Shown here: positions 1-8,123 of the stretch, piece by piece
How positions within the stretch are numbered: position 1 is the stretch's first letter
Layout of the letters: each line of letters starts with the position of its first letter
Assembly: GCA_018396775.1 (NCBI GenBank)
Contig: JAGTRF010000012.1
Span: 1-56,139 of the forward strand
DNA from: Candidatus Bathyarchaeota archaeon
Lineage (GTDB): Archaea; Thermoproteota; Bathyarchaeia; 40CM-2-53-6; DTDX01
Direction of reading: 5' to 3'
Length of the DNA: 56,139 nucleotides
Program-made: the position numbers and the translations under genes
Notes under the pieces: generated by a model
The model's input: only the letters and a program-made list of their open reading frames with translations
Databases searched by the model: none
Told to the model about the DNA's origin: nothing

Positions 1-1164
1 TAACATCTGGAGATGTGATCGAATTAATCCTTTAGGTTCAGTGAGCCATGCATAGGCCTTCAGGATTCCGCTCTGATGTGGGTCTCTTTTGAGGCTTGGC
101 ACCTTGAGCGATTGGGGGCAGCGGGCTGAACGCCTCGGCCGAAGCCTCGGCGCTTACACCCCTGCTCCATCAACCCCATCTTTTATGGGAGCCCTCGTCC
201 AGCCCGGCGGGCCCGTCGCCGGGTCCGCGGTTGGGCTGGATTGGCCGCCTATTTTCGGGAGGGGCTTCGGGCTTAGATGCTTTCAGCCCTTATCCCCGAC
301 GGCGTGGCTGCCCGGCGGTGCCCTGTCGGACAACCGGTAGACTAGAGGCCGCGATGCCCCGTTCCTCTCGTACTGGGGGCACCTTCCCCTCAGGCGGCCA
401 GCACTCCCAGCAGGTAGAATCCGTCCTGTCTCACGACGGACTAAACCCATCTCGGATTCCCCTTTAATCGGCGAACAGCCGCACCCTTGGGCCCTGCTGC
501 GGACCCAGGATGGGAACGGACGACGACGGAATACCAATCCTCCCCGTCGATGGGGACTCTCGGGGGAGACGAGCTAATTACTCCCGGGGTAACTTTTCTG
601 TCACACCCAGCCCCCAGCAATGGGGACATGAGTGATCGCTAGGCCCGGCTTTCGCCTCTGGATCCCTTGCCTTGGAGGATCCAGTCAGCCCAGCTTTTGG
701 CCTTGCCCTCTACTCCGGGTTTCTGTCCCGGATGAGCTGAGCTTTGGGCCCCCTTGATACCTTTTCAAGGGGGTGCCGCCCCAGCCAAACTGCCCACCTG
801 CCGGTGTCTCAGGCCTAAGCCTGGTTAGGGATACAGCCGCGAGTAGGTGGTGTTACATCGGCGCCTCCACGGATCCCCGGAGGGATCCGCCTCGACGGCT
901 CCCACCTACGCTCTGTACCCGCAGCCGTGTCCCAGCGACAAGCTGCAGTAAAACTCCACGGGGACTTCTCGCCCCGCTGGGAGATCCTGGACTGTTCGTC
1001 CAAGTTATGTGGGTTCACCGGGCCCCGGGCGGGGACAGCGGGGACGTCGTTAATCCATTCATGCACGTCGGAACTTACCCGACAAGGCATTTGGCTACCT
1101 TAAGCAACCCCTTTAAAAAGGGTTGGACCATATCTTCACCTTCGAGCTCATATCCAGTTTCGCC

Positions 1165-1725
1165 CTACGGTTCTCGGCGTATGGTCTCTGAGGCGCCCAT
1201 CCGCCTATTAATTTCAGATAATACTTCCCCAAGCTGATATTTTCTTTCTTTAGATATTTTGTACGCTTGAATTACTAATTTTTTAATGCCATGCGCAGTT
1301 TTATGCTCGCCTTTCTCTAACGCTTCCACTACTTCAGTGAAGACTTCGAAGTCTTTCCATTTAATTATCGGTTTATGCTTCTTAAAGAAAGGTATTATTT
1401 TTTCTGCAAGATGCTTTCTTGAATCGACAACATATTGCACTACAGTTTCTTCTTGTCCAGGTTTAGGAATTATACGGCCACATCTGAATGTTGCTTTAAG
1501 TATTTCGAGGATTTGACGATGTTTTTTGCTTTGAGTTACATGAAATACTGGATCGATTACCCATCCAAACTTGGTGTTATCCTGTTTTTTAATGGAGATG
1601 GAGAAACAACCTTCACCATCCACTAAGCCAACAATATAGTAGTGAAGATATTTTCTTCGGTTTGGCAGCTTCTTTGGATCCATTATAGTTTTAAACTCAT
1701 TAAGCATCGTTGGAAGCCTCTTCAC
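1165..1725 (-). CDS. LAGLIDADG homing endonuclease inside the 23S intron
   Basis: This 186-codon gene encodes a homing endonuclease expected to cut intronless 23S genes and so spread the intron. One LAGLIDADG motif is visible (IVGLVDGEG, residues 31-39) followed by FSISI; no second motif is seen, so the enzyme should act as a homodimer, like the I-CreI/I-CeuI class. The frame opens with GTG at 1725; an ATG at 1707 preceded by GAGG is an alternative and perhaps better start. The gene sits in the loop of intron helix P6, and its last codons run through the 3' strand of P6 and the P7 strand (1165-1206), so the C-terminal residues are encoded by the ribozyme core. No frameshift or internal stop is seen, so the gene appears intact. 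Confidence 0.93.
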   Translation of the reverse strand: MKRLPTMLNEFKTIMDPKKLPNRRKYLHYYIVGLVDGEGCFSISIKKQDNTKFGWVIDPVFHVTQSKKHRQILEILKATFRCGRIIPKPGQEETVVQYVVDSRKHLAEKIIPFFKKHKPIIKWKDFEVFTEVVEALEKGEHKTAHGIKKLVIQAYKISKERKYQLGEVLSEINRRMGASETIRREP

Positions 1726-1751
1726 CGATTATGAAGTAGTAGCTTAAAGAG

Positions 1752-1766
1752 TATAAAGGTTTTTGC
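1752..1766 (-). promoter_or_regulatory. possible internal promoter for the endonuclease gene
   Basis: The minus strand reads AAAAACC followed by TTTATAC, resembling an archaeal BRE plus TATA box, about 25-30 nt before the GTG at 1725. It could let the endonuclease be transcribed apart from the rRNA operon. The stretch also lies within the P6 loop, so the match may be chance. Confidence 0.35.
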
Positions 1767-4020
1767 AGGCGGATGATTCCCTGCGGGTCAGGGTCATAAA
1801 GCCAATCGCTTTTCCTTTCTCAGGGGATTGGCTATTCACCTTTCCCCGCATATAGCCGAGTTTAATGACTCCCTAAACATGAGAGTCAGAGTTACTCCCG
1901 GCGTTTAGCGGCCCTTAGCCCGGTTGAACCCGGGTTTCAGGTACCGCCACTGGCCAGGACTCAATGGCCGTACAAACCCTTTCGGGCTAGCGGCCACCTA
2001 TGTTTTTATTAAACAGTCGCGCCCCCCTTGTCACTGCGACCTGAAACCCCAACCTTAAGGTTAAGATTTCAGGCACCCCTTATCCCGAAGTTACGGGGCT
2101 AATTTGCCGAGTTCCCTCGCCCGAGTTCCACCCGATACGCCTGAGGCTTCTCACCTAGGGGCACCTGTGTCGGATCTAGGTACGGGCACAGAGAATCCCT
2201 CCTACAACCCTTTTCCGTGGCTCCAGGAATCAGTTGAACCACCCTAAAAACGGGCGGCTATTCCCGCCTTCACCCAATTCTCGCCATTACGGCACTCCTT
2301 GGGCTTCAGCGGTTAAATAGGGCGACAGCCCCACTCAACCTATCCTGAAGCGTTGGGTTGCAGGCTTGCGTTGCCGCATGTATCCCTGTGGTGCTGGAAT
2401 TTTAACCAGCTTCCCTTTCGGTGGCTCCGGTTAAAGACCACCTTAGGATCGACTTACCCCCGGCTGACGACGCATTGCCGGGGAACCCTGGCCCCTACGG
2501 CGGAGGGGATTCTCACCCCTCTTTGCTGCTACTACCGCCGGGATCTGCGCTTGCGGCCGGTCCACTGGAGCTTACGATCCAGCTTCCGCCCAACCGCAAC
2601 GCCCGCCTACCGCTGCAGCTTTTTTAAGCTGCAACCTAGGGTATCGGCACCTGGCTTAGCCCCGTCCATTTTCGGCGCCCTCAACCTCGGCTGGTCAGCT
2701 GTTACGCACTGCTTGGAGGATGGCTGCTTCTAAGCCTACCTCCCAGCTGTCTTAGGTTGAGGACCTCCTTCAATTTCTGCACTTAGCCAGGATTTTGGGG
2801 CCTTAACCCTAGTTTGGGTTGTTCCCCTCGCGACGTGGGAGCTTACCCCCCACATCCGTCTCCAGCCTTCTAAAGTGCTGATGGATTCGGAGTTTAACTG
2901 GGAAGTGGAGCCTTTCGACCCCTTGCTTCCCAATTAGAGCTCTACCCCATCAGCCACCTCCAGCTAGGCTATCCTGCGAGATATTTCGGCGGGAACTAGC
3001 TATCACCGAGCTAGATTAGTCTTTTGCCCCTAGCCCAAGGTCAGGGGAGCGAATTGCACGTCAGCACCCTTTCGGGCCTCCACCAAGCTTTCGCCTGGCT
3101 TCGCCCTGCCCCGGGCTAGATCGCTCGGTTTCTAGCTTCATCCCCGTGATTCCAGGCCCTTTTAGACCTCGCTTCTCGCATCCTTTAAGGATGCTATAAG
3201 CATGTCGGTTTCCCTACGGCTTCGGGTTTAAACCCCTTAGCCTCACCACGGGGATGAACTCCCCGGCCCGTGGTACAAAACGGAGCGCGTGATCTTGGTC
3301 CCCCCTCCTCGTACTTCCATGTCGCCAAGGTTTCCTTCAGAGGGGTTCTATCCTTTCAGACCACGCACGTCTGTAACCGCCTGATTTCAGGCTCTTTTCA
3401 CCCCCCTTCCGGGGTACTTTTCAGCTTTCCCTCACGGTACTAGTGCGCTATCGGTCTCGGGACGTATTTAGCCTTGGAAGTTGTTTTCTCCCAGGTTCCC
3501 ACGCCAAAGTCAAGGCGTAGTACTCAGGGATGCCGACCCAAACCTATCTCGCTTACGCCTACGGGGATGTCACCCTCTATGTCGGACCGTTTCAGGCCAC
3601 TTCGGCTTAACGAGAGAAGGTGCGGTCGGCCCCTTCAACCCCACATTCCTAAACGGTTTCCCGTTTAGGTTCGGTTTAGGCTTTTCCCCTTTCGCTCGCC
3701 GCTACTTAGGGAATCCCATATTGGTTTCTTTTCCTCCCCCTACTTGGATGCTTCTGTTCGGGGGGTTCCCGCTTCCTAAACGGAAGCGCCGCGAGTTTAT
3801 CGCGGCAGGAAGCCCCATTAGGGTATCCTCGGATCTAAGGCTGCATGCGCCTACCCGAGGCTTATCGCAGCTTGCCACGCCCTTCTTCAGCGCCCGAGCC
3901 GAGCCATCCGTCAGGCGGTGTAGCACGCCAAGCTTACTTTGGAACCCATATTCGATTAGCGTTTAAAAGCCTATGCGCGGCTTTCATAGCAGGCTTTTAA
4001 TAGGCCTTGCTTAGCCCTTC

Positions 4021-4045
4021 ACTCTTAAAGGTAACCTTTAAGAGT
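4021..4045 (-). repeat. perfect hairpin in the rRNA spacer
   Basis: Two 11-nt arms (ACTCTTAAAGG and CCTTTAAGAGT) separated by 3 nt form a perfect stem-loop between 16S and 23S. It has no trailing U-run, so it is more likely a processing or folding element than a terminator. Confidence 0.75.
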
Positions 4046-4063
4046 TGCATCAAATAAGAGGTT

Positions 4064-4097
4064 AAGGTTTGCAGCATCCTCTTTCGTTTTCCAGCTT
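4064..4097 (-). other. downstream arm of the pre-16S processing stem
   Basis: The minus strand here (AAGCUGGAA... then GAGGAUGCUGCAAACCUU) is the reverse complement of the segment upstream of 16S at 5887-5920. The pairing gives an outer helix of about 18 bp and an inner helix of about 10 bp, joined by a 3-bp centre (CGU/ACG) with 3-nt bulges CAA and AAA on opposite strands. This is close to the bulge-helix-bulge cut by archaeal splicing endonuclease during 16S excision. Confidence 0.85.
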
Positions 4098-4109
4098 AAA
4101 AATTTTTTC

Positions 4110-4170
<61 letters not shown>

Positions 4171-4221
4171 ACCTAGTTTAGGTTCGGCGCAACCTTATGG
4201 CTACGTCTCGCCTAAACTAAG

Positions 4222-4278
<57 letters not shown>

Positions 4279-4697
4279 GATGACACGCGGTTACTAGGGA
4301 TTCCATGTTCACGAGGGCGAGTTACAGCCCTCGATCCCAACTGAGGCTGGGTTTAGGGATTACCTCCCCCTTTCGGGGTTGGAACCCATTGTCCCAGCCA
4401 TTGCAGCCCGCGTGCGGCCCAGGGGATTCGGGGCATACTGACCTGCCGTGGCCCGCTCCTTCCTCCTCCTTAGCGGAGGCAGTCCCCTTAGTGTGCACGA
4501 TCTCCCGAAGGAGACCGTTAGCAACTAAGGGCACGGGTCTCGTTCGTTGTCTCACTTAAGAGAACACCTCACGGCACGAACTGGCGACGGCCATGCGCCT
4601 CCTCTCAGCTAGTCTGGCAAGACCTTTAATCTGGCCTTCATTCCGCTGTCTCCCCTGGTAAGATTCCCGGGGTTGACTCCAATTAAGCCGCAGGCTT

Positions 4698-4975
<278 letters not shown>

Positions 4976-5081
4976 TTCAGCCTTGCGGCCGTACTCCCCA
5001 GGTGGCGGACTTAACGGCTTCCCTGCGGCACCGGGATGGCTCGTAGCCATTCCGACACCTAGTCCGCATCGTTTACAGCTG

Positions 5082-5115
<34 letters not shown>

Positions 5116-5467
5116 CAGCTTTCGTCCCTCACCGTCGGGCGCGTTTTGGCCGGCCGCCTTCGCCACTGGTGGTCCTCCCGGGATTATAGGATTTCGCCCC
5201 TACCCCGGGACTACCGCCGGCCTCCCCCGCCCCCTAGCCGAGGAGTATTCTCCGCAGTCCAACGATTGAATCGCTGGATTTAACGGAGAACTTCCTCGGC
5301 CGGCTACGGATGCTTTAGACCCAATAATCGTCCCAACCACTCGGGGAGCTGGTATTACCGCGGCGGCTGACACCAGACTTGCCCCCCCCTTATTCACTCG
5401 GCTGGTTAGACCGAGGAAAAGCCATCCTCAGCGGACGGCACTCGGGGTGACCCCGTCACGCTTGCGC

Positions 5468-5511
<44 letters not shown>

Positions 5512-5886
5512 CCCTTGTCTCAGGGTCCATCTCCGGGCTACCGCTCTCACGGCCCGTACCGGTTATAGGCCTGGTGGGCCGTTACCCCACCAGCAACCTG
5601 ATCGGACGCGGCCCTATCCTTGGGCGAAGCTGAAAGCATGGTTTCAACTTCCTTTAGGCAAGAAACCGTTCCAGGTTATCTTGCCTATCGGGGATTAATC
5701 CCAGTTTCCCGGGAGTGTCCCCGTCCCAAGGGTAAGTTAGCCACGTGTTACTGAGCCGTGCGCCGCGCCTCACCATAGCTAGAGGCGCAGACTTGCATGG
5801 CTTAGTCTCACCCCGATAGCAGTTGGGTCCGCCAGGATCAAGCGGAGTTGAGACGATTATTTTGGGAATACGGCTTATAATAAAGT

Positions 5887-5920
5887 AAGCTGGAAATTGA
5901 CGGAGGATGCTGCAAACCTT
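5887..5920 (-). other. upstream arm of the pre-16S processing stem
   Basis: The minus strand AAGGUUUGCAGCAUCCUC...UUUCCAGCUU pairs with the spacer segment at 4064-4097, bringing the two ends of 16S together. The bulge on this strand is CAA, next to the 3-bp central helix. It lies about 37 nt before the mature 16S 5' end. Confidence 0.85.
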
Positions 5921-6115
5921 TTTTGGGTCTAAGCGTGCAAGGAGGGGAAAATTATATTTTACCTCCTGTTTGCTTAAACCCTCATCTTGTACCCGCAATT
6001 GGAGGCCAACTCTTCATCCCCGGGTGAAAACACCCTAATTGTCGAGTTGATGCCGCCGCCGGGAAATTGCGGGCGGGTTTCCTAGCTGAACCCAAATAAG
6101 TAATTGTACAAAAGG

Positions 6116-6128
6116 AAATATAAACTTT
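6116..6128 (-). promoter_or_regulatory. rRNA operon promoter (BRE/TATA)
   Basis: The minus strand reads AAAG then TTTATATTT, a good archaeal BRE plus TATA box. Transcription would start near 6095, giving a 16S leader of about 245 nt. The leader contains GC-rich inverted stretches such as GGGTGTTTTCACCC and no ORF of note. Confidence 0.6.
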
Positions 6129-6187
6129 ACTTTAAATAAATATTGTAATAACTACGTTTAATTGTTATCCTTTAGGATTTAAATGCG

Positions 6188-6195
6188 TATAAAAG
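6188..6195 (+). promoter_or_regulatory. TATA box for the luciferase-like gene pair
   Basis: TATAAAAG lies 32-39 nt before the ATG at 6227, the expected distance for a start site close to the gene. A GAGGT motif at about 6210 could serve as ribosome binding site. This promoter is divergent from the rRNA promoter. Confidence 0.5.
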
Positions 6196-6226
6196 TTTAA
6201 CAGTTTAAAGAGGTAACTTAAGAATA

Positions 6227-7198
6227 ATGTTAAACATATCATTAGGGTTAACTACAAGCATTCCTATTAGAGAAGGTTTAAAGCTTGCGGTATTAGCAGA
6301 GAAGATAGGTTTCAAAAGAATTTTTGTTGGAGAAGATATTCTTTCCAAAGATGTTTTCGCTTATATTTCTGTAATTGCATTGGAAACTTCTCGTATTGAG
6401 TTAGCTACTGGAATAACAAGCCCTTATTTAAGGCATATAGTTTCATTAGCCTCTAATGCTTTAGCAATTCAAAAGATAAGTAATGGAAGATTTACGCTTG
6501 GGTTAGGGCCTGGAGGAATCCCTGAATTAAAAAGATTTCTTGGAAAGAAGCCTGAAAAACCAGTTTTAGTAATGCGGGATGCAACGTTATTAATTAAGAA
6601 AATGTTTTCAGGGGAAAGAATAACTTATGACGGCCTCCTTGGAAAAATTGAAGATTTTAAGCTATTTTCAGAAAATGCTCCAATAAAAATTTATTTCGGT
6701 GTACGAGGAAGAAAACTTTTAAGATTAGCTAGAGAAGTTGCAGATGGCGTAATTTTCAGTGGACCGAAAAAATATCTTGAAGAGGTTATAAAAATTGTTA
6801 ATGAAGAAGATTTAGAAGAAACTGAATTCAACAAGATTATTTGGAATTGTTTTTTATTAATTAAAAATAAAAAAGATTTAAAGCTTGGGAAGCGTGTAAC
6901 AGCCACAATAATTTCAAGTCTATCAAACGAGGAAATTGAGAAAAACTACCCTGAATTAATAGATAAAAGCTTTAGAATTAAAGAAGCTTTTATAAGAGGA
7001 GAATATGAAAAAGCGGAAAAACTTATTGATGAAAGCATTATGAAGCAGCTTTGCTTTGCTGGAAAATTAACTGAGATAGAGGAGGATATGGCAAAGCTTG
7101 AAAAACTTGGTTTTAAAGAATTTGTTGTAGGGCCACCATTTGGTAAAAAACCTTATGAGACAATTCTAGAGTTAAAAAAGTTGATGAATATTGCTTGA
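6227..7198 (+). CDS. F420-type luciferase-like (LLM) oxidoreductase, Mer-like
   Basis: This 323-residue protein belongs to the bacterial-luciferase-like TIM-barrel family whose archaeal members use coenzyme F420, including methylene-tetrahydromethanopterin reductase (Mer). Visible signatures are IFVGED (residues 32-37), the RIELATGITSPYLRH strand/loop (56-70), GLGPGG (92-97) and the late barrel segment VADGVIFSGP. Length matches the family. The next gene overlaps its 3' end and encodes a paralogue, so the two may form a heteromer or act on related substrates. Family and F420 use are inferred from known relatives; Mer activity itself cannot be assigned, since the family is broad. Confidence 0.85.
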   Translation: MLNISLGLTTSIPIREGLKLAVLAEKIGFKRIFVGEDILSKDVFAYISVIALETSRIELATGITSPYLRHIVSLASNALAIQKISNGRFTLGLGPGGIPELKRFLGKKPEKPVLVMRDATLLIKKMFSGERITYDGLLGKIEDFKLFSENAPIKIYFGVRGRKLLRLAREVADGVIFSGPKKYLEEVIKIVNEEDLEETEFNKIIWNCFLLIKNKKDLKLGKRVTATIISSLSNEEIEKNYPELIDKSFRIKEAFIRGEYEKAEKLIDESIMKQLCFAGKLTEIEEDMAKLEKLGFKEFVVGPPFGKKPYETILELKKLMNIA

Positions 7199-8123
7199 GT
7201 TAGGAATTAATTTTAATACAGATTTACCGCTTAACAATATTATTGAAGGTGTTAAAATAGCTGAAGCTTATGGTTATGATTATATATGGGTTGGAGAAGC
7301 TTTTCATTATCCTCACCCTATCCCTATTGCAGCTTTAATAAGCAAAGCCACAAAAAGAATAAAAGTTGGCATTATTATTTCACCTAAAGTTAATCGATGC
7401 ATTCATATAGTTAAATCAATTCAAGTTCTTCAAGAAGTTTATGGAGACAGATATGCGCTTGGATTAATTCCAGGAGATGCTTTAAGGTTAAAGAGATTAG
7501 GTTTAAACGCTTCTAACATTTTAAAGGAGATCAAACTGTGCATTAAGAATTTTCCTAGAGAAGATTTAAAAGTTAAATTAAGCCCCAAAGAGCCTGCAAT
7601 TTATAAGCTTTGCAGATTAACTTCCCTACCGATTTATATAGGCGCTTCTGGGCCGAAAATGATTAATGAAGGAAGCAAAATTGCAGATGGATTGCTTTTA
7701 AATTACATCAACCCAGAGTTTATTAAATGGGCTTTAAAATTTATTGATGTAGAAAACTGTTGTATAGCAGCTTTTGGACCGACGTTATTAAAAACAAATA
7801 GTGAAAATTTATTAAATGAGTTAAGGGTTTCAGCCGCGGTGGTAGCTGCAGGTGCAAGCAAATCTTTTATTAAAGAATTTAAATTAGAAAAAGAAATAGA
7901 AGAAGTTAAAGACGTTTTTGTTAAAGGTGAAGCTAATGCTTTAATAAAGTATGATGAATTTTTATTAAATAAATTTGCAGTTTATGGAGGCTTTCAAGAA
8001 GTAAAAAACAAGGTTGAAGAGTTGAAAAGCATAGGTGTAGATCAAGTTATTTTTGGAGCACCTTTATGTAAAAATCTTGAAGCAATTAAAAAACTTGGTA
8101 AGCCTTTAAAATTAGATTTATGA
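7191..8123 (+). CDS. second LLM-family oxidoreductase, divergent paralogue
   Basis: This 310-residue protein starts with a TTG that overlaps the last codons of the upstream gene by 8 nt, so translation is probably coupled. It keeps the fold markers YIWVGEAF (residues 31-38) and [10 protein letters not shown] (56-65), but the usual glycine-rich GxGPGG is GLIPGD (91-96). The barrel end [15 protein letters not shown] is recognisable. This suggests altered cofactor or substrate contacts. It runs convergently into carB and overlaps its stop region by 6 nt. Substrate unknown. Confidence 0.8.
   Translation: MLELGINFNTDLPLNNIIEGVKIAEAYGYDYIWVGEAFHYPHPIPIAALISKATKRIKVGIIISPKVNRCIHIVKSIQVLQEVYGDRYALGLIPGDALRLKRLGLNASNILKEIKLCIKNFPREDLKVKLSPKEPAIYKLCRLTSLPIYIGASGPKMINEGSKIADGLLLNYINPEFIKWALKFIDVENCCIAAFGPTLLKTNSENLLNELRVSAAVVAAGASKSFIKEFKLEKEIEEVKDVFVKGEANALIKYDEFLLNKFAVYGGFQEVKNKVEELKSIGVDQVIFGAPLCKNLEAIKKLGKPLKLDL

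Larger units (their letters stand above)
1105..1881 (-). ncRNA. group I self-splicing intron in 23S helix 69
   Basis: This 777-nt insertion splits the helix 69 region after the U equivalent to E. coli U1923. Seen directly: P1 pairs exon GACUCU (1882-1887) with the internal guide GGAGUC (1867-1872), with a U.G pair at the splice site; P4 is UGCGGG (1845-1850) with CCCGCA (1782-1787); a 7-bp helix GCCAAUC/GAUUGGC (1826-1832 with 1801-1807) lies between them; P6 is AUCCGCCU/AGGCGGAU (1767-1774 with 1199-1206); P7 is GACCAUA (1180-1186) with UAUGGUC (1126-1132), inside R-like CAGAGACC and S-like AAGAUAUGGUCC elements. The intron ends in G (1105). Group I introns in archaeal rRNA have been described, so the class is known, but most archaeal rRNA introns are BHB type. 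The P6 loop holds the endonuclease gene. Confidence 0.93.
91..3938 (-). rRNA. 23S ribosomal RNA, interrupted by a group I intron
   Basis: Large-subunit rRNA read on the minus strand. The 5' end lies near 3938 and the 3' end near 91: the two ends contain complementary GCUUGGC (3928-3934) and GCCAAGC (around 94-100), the expected helix 1. The conserved block CUUAAGGUAGCCAAAUGCC lies at about 1086-1104. Total span is about 3.85 kb; without the 777-nt intron at 1105-1881 about 3.07 kb remains, a normal archaeal length, so no second large intron is needed. Ends are estimates to within about 10 nt. No 5S gene follows within the 90 nt left in the window. Confidence 0.96.

Noticed and set aside
1-90. 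5S rRNA after 23S
   Set aside because: Only trailer sequence is present; a 5S gene would need about 120 nt and no match is seen.
89-1090. Many open frames across the 23S rRNA on both strands
   Set aside because: They lie in conserved rRNA sequence, have no ribosome binding sites and no protein resemblance.
1105-1881. The 23S insertion as a BHB intron
   Set aside because: No bulge-helix-bulge pairing is found at the borders, while group I core pairings are extensive.
91-3938. A second 23S intron
   Set aside because: The exonic length after removing the group I intron is normal and no other interruption of conserved blocks is evident.
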